A stretch of DNA of 64,000 bases, from contig CM073549.1 of assembly GCA_037074615.1 (NCBI GenBank), positions 6,081,001 through 6,145,000 on the forward strand, given 5' to 3'. Origin of the DNA: Leucaena leucocephala (taxonomy: Eukaryota > Streptophyta > Magnoliopsida > Fabales > Fabaceae). The notes beneath the pieces were generated by a model. The model was not told the DNA's origin. It searched no databases and saw only the letters and a list, made by a program, of their open reading frames with translations. The translations under genes were made by a program, and so were the position numbers. Below are positions 22,768-34,956 of the stretch, one piece after another; position 1 is the first letter of the stretch; each line of letters opens with the position of its first letter.

Positions 22768-23330
22768 CCTATGACTGCGTGTTTGGAATCATTCTAAATC
22801 TTAGTTTTAAAAGTGATTCTGACCCAAATCTCAGTTTAAAATTTTTTTAAAATAAACAGTTATATTCGTTTAAATAAATTTTTGAACCAAACCATGGTTT
22901 AAAACTAAAATTTTGAATAAATTAGTCAGACTAACTTTTAAAATAGTAAATAGCTTATGAACTACCCAATTACTATTTTACCTTTATTTTTTCTTACATT
23001 CTCTCCCCTCTCTCATCTTTCTTCTCTTTTCTTAATCCTCTCTCCTCTCTCATCTTTATTCTCTATCTCTCTCCTCTCTCCTCTCTCTTTTCCACCATCT
23101 TTCATCTGTCTTCTTTTCCTCTTTCCTTTCTCATACTTTTAATAAAATCATACCCTCTTCAGTAATTTACTAATTATAAAAGTCATTCTATTAATAATTA
23201 TTTAAATACTCATTTTTTTAGATCCACCTTTTTTTTCATAAACTCTTCTCCAGAATTTTTTTTAAAAACTGTCTAAAAATCTTTTTTTTTTTATAAGTCT
23301 TTTTCTAAACTCTAATTTAAGAGGGGCCAT
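22768..23330. mobile_element. MITE-like insertion at the NLR1 3' end
   Basis: Starting near GACTGCGTGTTTGGAATC, this stretch replaces sequence that continues directly into the NLR 3' region in the paralogues. It shares segments (AATAGCTTATGAA, ACTATTTTACC, ATTTACTAATTATAA) in the same order with 25206-25985. Its left end carries the GCGTGTTTGG-type terminus; the right terminus is not clear. Confidence 0.45.
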
Positions 23331-25205
23331 TGAATGATTAATACACACGGAAGACGAAGTTATTTTAGCATGTTCGAAAGGTAATTATTTCTCCCTAGTA
23401 ATCGCAATTTTATTCTCACTTCCGTGAAAATTCTAATGCTGTCTTCGATGGCATGCATATAAATATTTATCATGTGATTATTATATTTGTGAATAATTTA
23501 ATTTACTTTCCCAAAAATTTCATACGGATGCTCTTGCATCTCTAATATAACATCGTTTCAAAAAGTGTACAAATAGCGTATAAGAAAAATTCGATATTAT
23601 CACGCTTGCCTGCACATGTCTTGTTTATAAGCTGCCCCAAAAATGAAGAAAAATAGTAAATTTGTAAATATTTTGACATAAAAAATCTGCTTGTGCTCCA
23701 TTATTGCGTTTATAGTTTCTACGTACGGGTTGTTGTCAACTGTCAGTGGATTTTTCGGCCTTTGTTTTGTTTTAGATTGGGCCTTTCTACTGTCTGTTTC
23801 TATATATTTTTAATATAAAAATAGTATAAGAATATTTTATTTTGGAAAGCAACACATGAGAGTAAATTTACAAGAAACTAACCGGCATTGGACGTTCCAA
23901 AACAAATTCATTGATTTACTTTTATCAGGAGTCTTCACTAATTAATTTCTTTTTTTCTGCTAAACTTTGCATGCAGGGATCAATGATTCTAAAACATCTT
24001 GCCGGATGGGTCCAAGATTTTTCTTTTCTTTTCTGGGCAATGAGTGAGTAAACGTTGATGTACTTGTTTCCATATTCTCTCTCTCAGATGGTATTGTTAT
24101 GAACCCTTTCAAGTACCTTTTATTCTCTGAGTTTCAACATCTGTTCACCCATATACATTACCTTAAGATCTGTATGTTTCTGTTTTTTTTTTTTATGTTA
24201 TGATGGGTGGCAACGACGAGTTTCATTTGGATGATGAATATGTAATTTCTGAATAAAAAATTAAGTCTGTATCTAATCTTTAAATATTATTAGCTTCTTA
24301 TTTGTCTGTCCCTAATCCAACCCCAAAGGCACTTATATATCACCCAAACCTGTCAACATAGCTTCAACAAAATGATTGATGTTTTCATCAATTATGCCAT
24401 ATTAGCGTTTACGGCTATCCAAGTCAGTAGCTTTCATTATGAGATTTGTGTTATACTCTCCCTATTTCTAATTATAAAAGCTAAATTAAGGTTAAATTTA
24501 TTCTTAAATATAAGATTATAATTTTTTTTAAATTATAATTTTTCCCGAATCTATCTCTATATAATTGCAACTATTAAGGGGTTATCTATCAAAAGTAGTT
24601 TAAATGTTACTTAACTAATTTAAATAGATTAAAGAAATTAAATAAATTAACTAATTATAACAAATATGTTATAATATCCCTAAAATAGTACTATATAATA
24701 TTAGTTAATCTATAAGTTTATAAGTTAAACAAATTAGTTAGAAAAAAATGATATTGGTACTAAATATGAGAGATAAAGGTGACCGAAACTCAATGCTTTC
24801 ACATATGCTGAAAACCATAATTAGTTTCAGAGGGGGAATAAGGGAATTGAAATTATAATAAGGGGGAGGTTAAACGAGTTTAAGTAGAACAAATTGAAAT
24901 GGAAACGAAAACAGTTGCTCCGACGTCCATGCTTTTACAACATAACAAGGAAGGGCTAAGAAAGGAAGGGAGCATGGTCTTGGATTATGAAGAAGGAGCC
25001 AAAGAAGCAAGCCAGAACGTAGGAAGATGCTATCTCGCTAAAACCTCATGGTCTTCATGATAAAGCAAATGATGTTAAAGCAAGATTCTGCTTTAGACTA
25101 AAGATCTAAAGTAAGATTATGCTTTAGACCATAGAAAGGTTATGCTTTTGGCAACACACTATATATATATATAAATTGTCAAAAACAGTCCATACTGTTA
25201 TTGTT
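23331..25205. other. NLR1 3' region and spacer
   Basis: It contains the conserved NLR downstream block: TTCGAAAG|GTAATTATTT donor at 23381, and acceptor TTTGCATGCAG ending 23976 followed by GGATCAATGATTCTAAAACA. This suggests a 3' UTR intron shared by all copies of the cluster. The rest is AT-rich; no independent gene was seen. Confidence 0.55.
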
Positions 25206-25985
25206 TATGTGCGTGTTTGGTCAAGAAGAAAACTATAGTTTTATAAAAAATTATAATCTAAATTATTATTTAGAGAAATTTTAAAACAAATATTTATATT
25301 TATCTAAAAAGACTTCTAAACTAAACTATAGTTTTAAATAAACTCATAAAAATAGCTTATGAAATAGAAAACGAGCATGAAATACTCAATAACTATTTTA
25401 CCCTTTTTTTTTTTTTACATACTCTCTTCTATCAACAATAATCACTCCCCGTCTCACTGTCACTGCCGTTGCTCACTCACACAGTGTTGCAATCTTAAGC
25501 GATAGGAGGCGTAGATATGTTAGCTTTCGTAATTGTGGAGGTGACTAGGGGTGTTGATGTTGCGTGGAGGTGATTGGAGGTGTTGATGTTACGGTGGAGG
25601 TGATTGGAGGTGTCGATGTTGCCGTGGAGATGATTGGAGGTGTTGTTGTCGGTGTTGCTGTGGGAGAACTGTTGCCGTCAACTAGTTGTGGAGGGTTTGG
25701 CGGGGGCAAAGCTGATGATGATAGTGAATAGTAGCAATAGAGAAAGAAGGTGAACAGTGGAGATGATGGAAAGGTTGGATATAAAGAAATGAACAATGGG
25801 GTGCTGTGTACACAGAATATAATTTTTTTTCTATCTTATATTATTTAGTAATTTATTAATTATAATTTTTTTTATAATAACTATCTAAATATTTATTTAT
25901 TTATAATATTTTTTTCATAATTTTTTTTTTAATTTTTTTTAAATTTATCTAATTTTTTCCCCATAAACCCATCCAAACATGCCCA
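25206..25985. mobile_element. MITE-like element with internal minisatellite
   Basis: The ends are GTGCGTGTTTGG and, inverted, GGGCATGTTTGG. A related site lacking the element occurs at about 26770-26830, where GAAAACAGTACATACAATTATT runs directly into AACTTGCTTTCGGCAGG. Here the equivalent parts are separated by the insertion. The target duplication is not clear. It contains a GC-richer 30-bp tandem repeat. Confidence 0.5.
25535..25653. repeat. 30-bp minisatellite, four units
   Basis: Units start GTGGAGGTGATTGGAGGTGT at 25535, 25564, 25594 and 25624 (29, 30, 30, 30 bp). Being a multiple of three, it keeps a minus-strand Thr/Pro/Ser-rich frame open, which is a by-product and not evidence of a gene. 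Confidence 0.85.
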
Positions 25986-27453
25986 TATTTCTCCTTAAAA
26001 CTTGCTTTTGGCAGGGCATCTTTCTTTTAGCAAAAGTAAAATAGCGACCGCTGCTAAGACCCTCCTTGCCATCTTAAACCTCAAAATAAATCTAGCCCAA
26101 ACTAATTTAAAACAATGAGAATAATCTAAAATAATATCGTCACAAGTAGAATAATCATTTATCACTATTAAATATAAAAATAATTAAATGAAATCATACT
26201 ACTATACATAATTTTTTTATGGCAATCAGTTAAGCTTTATAGTTATTCTCACTTCCATGCAAATGCTAAAACTTTCTCATTGCATATAAATACTTATCAT
26301 GTGATTATTTTAAAAAAATAAATTTAAAATAATAATCCTCAAATCTCATCTAATCTAATGGTAAATGCTTTCGCGAGTGCAGGACATGTGGTTCGTGATT
26401 GCTGCATCGTTGGTGGGCTCAATACAATGGAGCGTTACAAATATATTTCTTTACTCAAAAGATGTTAAAGCATATATGCCAATGATGTTAAAGTGACACC
26501 TTTCTTTAGCAAAAGCAATAATTATTTCATCCAACACATGAGATATTTTTGTAGGTGATGAAATATTTTATACTTCATTCAAAATTTTCAAATAATTTTT
26601 TAGGTGCATATAACATTTTAAAATATTTTATAATTTATTTAATATCTTTAAATATTTTGTAGTTTACTTAGAAAAATACTTTATCTTAACCTTAAAGAAA
26701 GATTATGCTTTAGGCAACATCTTTTCTTTAGTAAGGAAATATGCTTTGCTTTATATATATATATATATATATATAGTTGAAAACAGTACATACAATTATT
26801 TCACCTTTAACTTGCTTTCGGCAGGACAACATATTTCTTTAGCAAAAACATCATGACAGCTAGTGAGGACCCCTCCTCGTCGTCACAAGTGGAATTATCA
26901 TTTATTAAAATATATTTTAGTTATATAAGAGTTGAATAAAAGATTCACTTTTATCTTAAATATAGGACCTCAATCTATTTTATCTTCTAAATTTATAATT
27001 TTTCTCCTAAAATATCCCTATATGATTACATATAGATTAAGAGTTTCTATGAAGAGGTAGTTCTAATACTCATAATAATAAAGAGTATTTTATAAAAATT
27101 AATACATAATTATTATAAATAATTAACCTAATTTTTTAAACTATCTAAATTAATTAAGTAGATATAATATTAATGATTAGACTGAGTATAAAAATAATTA
27201 AATGAAATTATACTATACATAATTTTTTTTTGATAAACTACTATGCATAAATTTTGAACTAGTGTAACTCCTCTATGTTTTTGTGTAAAACAAAAGCCCC
27301 ACACTAGCTATACTATGGATGACAATAGGCAACCCAATTAGCTAGTCAAACATTGCTCTTCGCCAACCTGAAAAATCATTCATTGCAGTTTTATCTTTCT
27401 CCTTCTCAATCTTGTGTGTCCTTGACTGCTTCTTCAGTGCACCAAACCAAACC
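25986..27453. other. NLR2 upstream region
   Basis: AT-rich, with a TA microsatellite at about 26752-26774. Segments such as GATGTTAAAGCA and CTTTAGCAAAA recur here and upstream of NLR1. The last about 110 bp (TAGCTAGTCAAACATTGCTC to the ATG) match the NLR1 leader, so the proximal promoter was duplicated with the gene. Confidence 0.55.
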
Positions 27454-30057
27454 ATGGCCGACTTCATTACTCCAATCATTGACATCTTAACTCGTTTGTA
27501 TGGTTGCTGCTCCGAATGGGCAGATTCAATACGCCAGCTAGGAAACAACCTCAACTATTTAAGAAATGCGTCAAATCAACTCAATAGCAGGTATCTTGAT
27601 GTCAAGCTGAGGGTAGAAACGGCAGAGAATGATCCAAATCCGGAGCTAAAGGTTTTGAATGAAGTAAGGGATTGGATTCGCAGTGTAGAAGTCCTACAAA
27701 ATGAAGTCCAGACCATTTTACAGAAAGGTGATCGAGAAATACAAGCCAAGTGTTTTGGAGGTCTCTGTCCTAAGAACTGTCGGGCTAGCTACAAGCTCCA
27801 GAAGGTGGTCACCCAGAAGTTGAGTGATGTTAACGATCTCATAAGCAAAGGGCATTTTGATGTTGTAGCAGAAAAGTTTGCTCGTGATCTGTTCGATGAA
27901 CTTCCTCTGGATAAAGCTGTGGGTGTAGAATTAACATTTGAGGAGCTATGTTCATGCTTTCAGAACAATCAGGCAGGTATCATTGGCTTGTATGGAATGG
28001 GAGGGGTAGGCAAAACAACTCTACTTAAGAAATTCAACAATGATTTCCTCTCAAAAATAGAAGGCTATATAGTCATCTGGGTTGTGGCTTCTAAAGATGT
28101 AAATCCAGGAAAAATTCAAGATGCCATTAGAAATAAATTGCGCATCCAGGATGATACTTGGAATAATAACACAGTGGATGACAGAGCTCTTTTATTATAC
28201 AATACCTTACAGAAGAAGAAATTTGTGTTGTTATTAGATGACGTGTGGGAAAGAATTGATCTGTTGAAATTAGGAGTTCCTTCCCCTAATAACCATGAAT
28301 GCAAGATAATATTCACAACTCGTTCAAAAGAGATATGCGGCCTAATGGAAGCACATAAACACATGAAAGTAAATTGCCTTACAGTGGATAAAGCATTTGA
28401 GTTGTTCAAGGAGAAAGTGGGTGGAACTACTCTTGAAAACCCACATATATTGCCTCTTGCGACACAAGTGATGGAAGAGTGTCAATGCTTGCCACTTGCT
28501 CTTTGTACTGTTGGACGTGCCATGGCTAACAAGGTGACTCCAAATGAATGGAAGCGTGCTATAGAAACTTTGAGGAGTTATCCCTCAAAGGTCCAAGGTA
28601 TGGTTGATGATGTCTATTACTTGCTCAAATTTAGTTATGATAGATTGCCAGATCCTTACAAGTCATGCTTTTTGTATTGTGCTCTATTTCCTGAGGACTA
28701 TGACATTCCGAAAACAGAGCTTATTTTGCTATGGATAGCGGAAGGTTTTTTGGCTGAGTTTGATTATGATATACATGAAGCACGTAAGCAAGGGGCTGAT
28801 ATAATTTCAAGTCTAAAGTATGCTTGCTTATTGGAAAATGGTGAGAAAGAAAACACAATTAAGATGCATGATGTGGTAAGAGATATGGCTCTCTGGGTAG
28901 CATGTGATCATGGGAAAAAGACAAGATTCTTTGTAAGAGATTGTTCCAAGACTAGTGGCCTTGAAGTACACAACCATGCAAAGTGGAAAGAGATAGAAAG
29001 GATATCAATGTGTGGCAAGGGTGGAATGACAAGGAACTTGACGCAAAAACCTCATTGTCCTAATCTCGACACTCTGCTTATCAGGGGAACTTCAATACAA
29101 GTGTTTCCAACTGAGCTATTTGTCCTTCCAAGTACTATTAAAGTATTAGACTTGTCATCTAATGATGGAATAACATATCTACCGTCAGCAATAGGGGGCT
29201 TTGTAAACCTAGAATACATGAACCTAGGCTATACTTATATAGAAAAATTGCCAGAGGAGTTGAAGTATTTGAAGAAGTTGAGGTTCTTGTTGCTGGACGG
29301 AATAAAAAAGCTTGATGTCCCTAAGGGAGTTATATCCAGTTTGTTATCTCTTCAAGCTTTTAGTATGATGAGAAGATGGGGAATAATTATAGGGATTGAT
29401 GAAAATACGTTGTTGAATGAGCTAGAAGGCCTAGATCATCTTCAAGATGTACGCATTTTTCTCTATGAATCATCATCTGTTAAAAAACTACTTAAGCCCT
29501 CAAAATTGCAAAGGTGCATGCTTGAGTTATTTATAAGAGTAAGCTCACGTATCCCTCATGACTTGTTGGTATCACTTGGAAAAATGGAGCATCTTCAGAC
29601 ATTAAAAGTTATTGGTTTAGTATTTGAGGATTTTGAAGATGCAGATATTCCGAGGAGCTCATTTTGGGGATATGAACACATAATCATCCTTCGAAAGTTG
29701 ATTCTCTTAGATTGTAACAATATACTTGACTTGAATTGGCTTATACATGCTCCAAACCTTGAAGTTCTTGAATTAATTGATTGTCATTCATTGGTTGAAG
29801 TTATAAGTGACAATTTTGGGAGTACTGACGTTGAGATAGTGAAAAGTAATCTTTTTTGCAGTCTCACTTATCTCCATTTGCGATCTCTGAGTAACTTAAG
29901 AAGCATTTGTAGAATGCCATTACGGTTTCCTTGTTTGGAGGAGATTTATGTAACAGAGTGCCCCAATTTGAAGAAGCTCCCATTCAATTCTCGAAGAGCA
30001 TTACAAAATCTTCGGCGCTTTACTGCAGATCGTAAGTTGTTGGATGAATTGCAGTGA
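27454..30057 (+). CDS. NLR2: intact CC-NB-LRR resistance protein
   Basis: 867-aa cytoplasmic immune receptor of the RPS5/RPS2-like CC-NLR class, in one exon. Residues 1-150: CC region. P-loop GMGGVGKTT (181-189), RNBS-A VIWVVASKD, kinase-2 FVLLLDDVW (257-265; the final W is typical of CC-NLRs), RNBS-B KIIFTTR (284-290), GLPL variant QCLPLAL (344-350, Cys for Gly), RNBS-D CFLYCALFPED (405-415), MHD (471-473), then about 340 residues of LRR. ATG 27454 is chosen because NLR1 and NLR3 begin at the same place (MADF/MTDF); an in-frame ATG at 27412 lies in the conserved leader. The C terminus ends at TGA where paralogues encode Trp, trimming a tail of about 20 residues. It is the only NLR in the window without a frame break. 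Ligand unknown. Confidence 0.93.
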   Translation: MADFITPIIDILTRLYGCCSEWADSIRQLGNNLNYLRNASNQLNSRYLDVKLRVETAENDPNPELKVLNEVRDWIRSVEVLQNEVQTILQKGDREIQAKCFGGLCPKNCRASYKLQKVVTQKLSDVNDLISKGHFDVVAEKFARDLFDELPLDKAVGVELTFEELCSCFQNNQAGIIGLYGMGGVGKTTLLKKFNNDFLSKIEGYIVIWVVASKDVNPGKIQDAIRNKLRIQDDTWNNNTVDDRALLLYNTLQKKKFVLLLDDVWERIDLLKLGVPSPNNHECKIIFTTRSKEICGLMEAHKHMKVNCLTVDKAFELFKEKVGGTTLENPHILPLATQVMEECQCLPLALCTVGRAMANKVTPNEWKRAIETLRSYPSKVQGMVDDVYYLLKFSYDRLPDPYKSCFLYCALFPEDYDIPKTELILLWIAEGFLAEFDYDIHEARKQGADIISSLKYACLLENGEKENTIKMHDVVRDMALWVACDHGKKTRFFVRDCSKTSGLEVHNHAKWKEIERISMCGKGGMTRNLTQKPHCPNLDTLLIRGTSIQVFPTELFVLPSTIKVLDLSSNDGITYLPSAIGGFVNLEYMNLGYTYIEKLPEELKYLKKLRFLLLDGIKKLDVPKGVISSLLSLQAFSMMRRWGIIIGIDENTLLNELEGLDHLQDVRIFLYESSSVKKLLKPSKLQRCMLELFIRVSSRIPHDLLVSLGKMEHLQTLKVIGLVFEDFEDADIPRSSFWGYEHIIILRKLILLDCNNILDLNWLIHAPNLEVLELIDCHSLVEVISDNFGSTDVEIVKSNLFCSLTYLHLRSLSNLRSICRMPLRFPCLEEIYVTECPNLKKLPFNSRRALQNLRRFTADRKLLDELQ
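27994..28015 (+). promoter_or_regulatory. Candidate miR482/2118-superfamily target site at the P-loop
   Basis: The P-loop codons read GGAATGGGAGGGGTAGGCAA. This resembles the complement of miR482/2118-family microRNAs, which in many eudicots and conifers target exactly this motif in NLR transcripts. NLR1 has the same bases. NLR3 (40735-40756) has ATG changed to ACG within it. No microRNA sequence is available here, so this is inference. Confidence 0.35.
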
Positions 30058-30203
30058 GAAGACGAAGCTACCAAGCATAGTCTTTCATCAATATTTGAAA
30101 TGGAGAAACGTCCTTTGGCCATGAGTCGGATTCCTTTCGCCATGAGTCGGATGAGATGATTAATACGCGTAGGAAGACGAAGTTATTTTAGCGTGTTCGA
30201 AAG

Positions 30204-30549
30204 GTAATTATATTCTCACGTCCGTGCAAATTCTAACGCTGTTTTCGCATGCATATAAATATTTATCATACGGATGCTGTTGCATCTCTAATATAAGAAA
30301 ATTTTGATATTATCACGCTTACCTGCACATGCCTTGCTTATAAGCTGCATCAAAAATGAAGAAAAATAGTAAATTTGTAAATATTTTGACATAAAATTTT
30401 TTTAATGAGCATTTGGCAAAGAAAATTGATATGAATAATTATTTTTCATGCCTAATTAAAAACAATAACCTTTAAATGCAATAAATTTATTAAAACTTAT
30501 ATAGGGAATAACATGGTTTATATTCTTGTATTTAGTTTTTTTAAAAATT

Positions 30550-30583
<34 letters not shown>

Positions 30584-30752
30584 TAAATTATATGTAAAAA
30601 TAGTATAATAATATTTTATTTTGGAAAGCAACACATGAGAGAAAATCTACAAGAAACTAACTGGCATTGAACCGTTCCAAAACAAATTCATTGATTTATT
30701 TTTATGAGTCTTCACTAATTAATTTCTTTTTTCCGCTAAACTTTGCATGCAG
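30204..30752 (+). other. Probable 3' UTR intron of NLR2
   Basis: Donor GTTCGAAAG|GTAATT and acceptor CTTTGCATGCAG|GGATCGAT. The same donor and acceptor blocks are kept in NLR1 (23381-23976), NLR3 (43478-44414) and NLR4 (46980-47628) despite heavy change between them. This supports a spliced 3' exon, probably untranslated in NLR2. Confidence 0.5.
30550..30582. repeat. (CA)n(TA)n microsatellite
   Basis: An ACACAC run passes directly into a TATATA run, inside the probable NLR2 3' UTR intron. Confidence 0.9.
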
Positions 30753-31228
30753 GGATCGATTATTCTAAAACATGTTGCAGGATGTGTCTAATATTTGTAT
30801 TTTCTTTTCGGGGCAATGAGTGAGTAAACGTTGATGTACTTGTTTCCATATTCTCTCTCTCAGATTGTATTGTTATGAACCCCTTCAAGTACCTTTTATT
30901 CTCTCAGTTTCAACATCTGTTCACCCATATACATTACCATAAGATTTGTATGTGTCTAATTTTAGTTATGTTATGATGGGTTGCCACGACGAGTTTCATT
31001 TGGATGATGAATATCTAATTTTTTTAATAAAAAATAAGTCTGTCTCTAATCTTTAAATATTATTACCTTCTTATTTGTCTGTCCCTAATCCAACCCCAAA
31101 GGCACTTATATATCACCCAAAACTGTCAACATAGTTTCAAGAAAATAATTGATGTTTTCATCAATTATGCCATATTAGCGTTTCCGGCTCTCCAAGTCAG
31201 TGGCTTTGATTATGAGATTTGTGTTATA

Positions 31229-31507
31229 CTCCCCCTATTTCTAATTATAAGAACTAAATTAAGATTTAATTTATTCTTAAATATAATACTATAATTTATT
31301 TTTTTCTCAAAATTATAATTTTTCCCAATTTGTCCCTATATAATTGTAACTATTAAGGAATTATCTATCAAAATAGTTTAAATGTATACGCTTATAAAGG
31401 ATATTTTAGGTTAACAAATACATAATTATTATAATTAATTAATTTACTTAATTTTTTTAATTTTTATAAATTAATTGAATATATTTTATAATTAGGAAGT
31501 CGAGCAG
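31229..31507. mobile_element. Stowaway-like MITE
   Basis: TA flanks both sides. The left end CTCCCCCTATTTCTAATTATAA and the right end (reverse complement CTGCTCGACTTCCTAATTATA) share the CTAATTATAA inner part. Related sequence is present downstream of NLR1 (from about 24457) and NLR3 (to about 44980), so it was probably part of the duplicating block. Confidence 0.5.
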
Positions 31508-31699
31508 TAATATTAACAATTCTTGGGCATAAAGAGTTAACAATGATGGGTAATCTAAAATTGATATAACTTTCTTGGCTTGGAAAGAGATGGATTCTTA
31601 GGGAGCTGAGCAATTTTTTATACTATTTATTAAATTCTATTAGTAAATATTAAATTTTAAAATTTATATCTGTTCCTTCTAATACAAATATGTCCTCTA

Positions 31700-31860
31700 G
31701 AAATTAATATCTATCCCATTATGATCTACGAATTTTTACTGATTCTACCAGAGAAAACCCAAGTCGAGAAAAGAATGCTCAATCCTTTTCACGTGCTTGA
31801 CCCGGCCATTGCTACAATGGCTAGGGGGTCATTGTCAAGGGAACTATTGGACAATAATGA
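31700..31860 (-). pseudogene. MACPF exon 7 relic 1
   Basis: Similar to part of the last exon of MACPF gene B (about 48920-49080). Shared blocks include CTGATTCTACCAGAGAAAACCCAAG, CTCCTTTTCAC(G/A)TGCTTGACC and TCAAGGGAACTATT. It is broken by deletions and carries no start or splice context. It lies downstream of NLR2 in the orientation of both intact MACPF genes. The sequence after it (AAACACTCCATATTAACTT, TAGCTAGAATTGGAGGGAGT) is also found after relic 2. Confidence 0.8.
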
Positions 31861-33567
31861 TTGAGATTATATTTAAAACCAAAACAAACACTCCATATTA
31901 ACTTTTGTATTTAGCTAGAATTGGAGGGAGTAGTATTTACAGCCAATCTCATTCCTCATGCTTAGGATTATTAACATTGTCCTATAATTTAGGTATGGAT
32001 CTAGAGTCATCGTCTGGAGGGAAGAAAATTTTTCTTTAAGTAATTAAGAAAACTAAATTTTATAATTAAGCACTGATCAGTAGTATCTTTAAATTTTTTT
32101 GTAGCACTCAATATCCCAAAATAAATTTAGATATATTTATCTTTAAAGGATATTTTCTAATAGAACTCAATATCTTAAAATAATTTTAGATATAATTCAA
32201 GAAAAAGCAAAGGTATTATGATAATGAGAACAATAATTCTTTTCAAAATCATTTTTTACACATCATCTCACTATTAAAAAAAATACTTATCATAGTGCTA
32301 CTTAAGGTAGTTAAAGGAAAAAACACTATAAAAAAGATGATATTATATTCGTATATAAATCCGTATTTTAAAACCTTTGACAGTAATTTTTTAAAAAGGC
32401 ACCGTTAAAAGGTTTTGGCGTCACCAATAATGGCGGATTTTTAAACAAAAGGCCATTATAAGTGCTCTTTCTCACCTTTTCCTCTTCATGCCTTATCTAC
32501 TGCAGAAACAAAGTTCTACTGCAGAAACAAAGTGTACGTCTCCCAACTCTTCGGTTCACAATGTTTCTAACTATCATGAGGGAAGGCCAACAATCTGCTT
32601 CTACCTACCACCTTTCCTCAATTTTAAATACCCTTCTATTGTACTTTTTGTTCCACTTTCTTTTTCTCAATCTATTTCCTCTTGTATCGTCTTTGTCTTA
32701 CTTTCTTTTTCAGCTTTCTTCAAATGATGTCCTCTTCAGGCTCTTCTTTTTCCCATTCACAGAAAAGATCGTGTGATAATTTTGAGAACAAGCATCCTCT
32801 CCTTGACCCCATACCTACTTCACTGTTTCTAGTCTCCTCACACGTCTGGAAGAATTGATAAACCGAATGGATAATTTGGAGAACTCGGTTGAAGAGCTCT
32901 CCCTGCAGGTAGAGACCTGCAAGAAAGGTTCTATAGTCTTTGTTCTAATATCCGCCGCCAACGTAATCATCGGTGCTTCCACCACCTTTCAGATGACTCA
33001 GATGACTCACAAAACTCAGACGACTCTACTTTATCTGATTGAAAGGCTTCAACTTTCTTTCATCTCCTTTTTTTGATACTTTTTGGCTTTGGCGGATAGT
33101 ATGAGATGATAAAACTTATAAAATATAAATAAAGAACAGTCAGTTAGAATATTTTTTAAAGAATAGTCAAATTAACTAGTTAGAATATTTTCTAAAGTCA
33201 GTTATTATTATAAGTTAATTAGCTTCAGTTTGCTGATCAATTGCTTTCTCCTTATGGTTATCGGATATAACTCAACTCAACAAATATGTAAAGAACTTTT
33301 TTTCTTTATGGGGTCTACTTCAATTTTACCTTATTAGCTATGCGTTTAGCAATGAGTACTTTAAAAGAAATTGAAAATGCACATATTTTGAGAAAATATT
33401 AACGAAGAAGTCTAATTTATCCTATAAATTAATAATGCAACAAAATATTAAATATCGTTGGCATAATAGTGTCTAATTTATTTGATTCAAAATTATATAT
33501 TATGTTCAAATAACATGAGCAATGTAAACAAGTAGTTTAATGAATTATTTTTTTTCAACTTTTTACA

Positions 33568-33828
33568 GCGTTTTTAAAAAAACTACCATTACAGATAGTT
33601 GTAACAGCCATTTTAATAAAATCGCCGTATAAATTCTTCACTATATAGTAAATATCAGACTTTTGACCATTGTTGTATTAAAAATCGCTGTTACAAGAGT
33701 GTTTTAAAAAAACTACCATTACAGATAGTTGTAACGGCAATTTTAATAAAATCGTCATATAAAATCTTCACTATATAGTAAATATCAGACTTTTGACCAT
33801 TGTTGTATTAAAAACCGCTGTTACAAGT
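33568..33828. repeat. 130-bp tandem duplication inside the CACTA element
   Basis: AACTACCATTACAGATAGTT occurs at 33581 and again at 33711, and the following about 110 bp match (TCACTATATAGTAAATATCA, ACCATTGTTGTATTAAAAA). The units carry GTAACGGC subterminal-type motifs, as if one transposon end had been duplicated internally. Confidence 0.8.
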
Positions 33829-34956
33829 ATATGTAACGGCGATTTTTATAAAACTGCCTTAAAAGTCATGACAAATTCAAAATAACTTAGTATCTGGTAA
33901 GTTTTAGATTTACTTTTCACATAGCCGCTTGTAGTGTCATTCTCTGCCTCACAACCATAGACTTGGATGAAAGGTATTTTTTATCATTTTTCACCTATTT
34001 TCGATACACTCTATCATCATTCACTATCTCCATCATCATTAACTCCCTCTGTTGTCATTCTCATCTTCAAAGCTATAAGTCCCTGTTTAACTTCTTTATT
34101 ATTTATGTTAATATTAGTAGTATTAAGTTTAGAGTTTTGTGAGGTTTTTTGGTTGTGTAAGTATGTTGATTCTTGTGAGTGCCTTTTATGAGCTTAGAAC
34201 GGTGCACAATGGAGTTGGGACAGAGACTCTAGAGGTAGGGGGGTCTCACTTATCTCTCTCGATCTCTTTCTTTATTCTCGTATTACTGTAATAGACAATA
34301 TTCATGATCTAACAAAGATGAGGGCATGGATCAATCTCACGCTCGGGATCAGTTTTTTAGTTTTCAAATTTATAAGTTCGTTCATGTGGCCTGGACAACT
34401 ACGAGAACATAGAGGAGTTGTACGTATGTATTATGAGTTTGAATATTTTGGAGTAAACATGAGATTGGAGAGGGTGGAAAGCCGTAAATACATTAACTTT
34501 AATATGGTACAATTACTGTACGAGATGGAGAATGGAATTGTTGGAGTAGATGAGCAAGCATGCTTGTTGCTTATATAGTTTTCTGTCATCACAAGAGTCC
34601 ATCATCATCATGAAGCCTGTGGTAATAAATCCCCTCCCCATGCACATACACACACATTACACTCTTTCCCTAATAATATGAATCAAGCAGTCATCATTAA
34701 TGTTCATGTGCATGCGACTCGTTTAGAAATTCATTTTGTGATTTTGGAATATACAGTTGAGAAGAATGTGGTGGTGCATTTGTGTAGCCTCATGACCTAA
34801 ACATTTGTTATTAGGCTAATTATTATTGGACTAATTAGAAAAGTCATAACACAAGATGAATATGATTTGTTGGTCCTTTCAGTAGCAAATAGTATTTTTT
34901 GTTGTTAGTTAGTGGTATCATATTCTTACTTTTATTTATTATTTTTTGAACAGAGC

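Noticed and set aside
22957..23142. 61-codon Ser/Leu/Phe-rich frame
   Set aside because: It is a translation of a CT-rich low-complexity tract inside a MITE-like insertion.
25545..25796. Minus-strand Thr/Pro-rich frame
   Set aside because: Produced by the 30-bp minisatellite, whose period is a multiple of three.
32855..33076. 73-codon frame in the CACTA interior
   Set aside because: No recognisable similarity; it could be captured sequence but nothing supports it.
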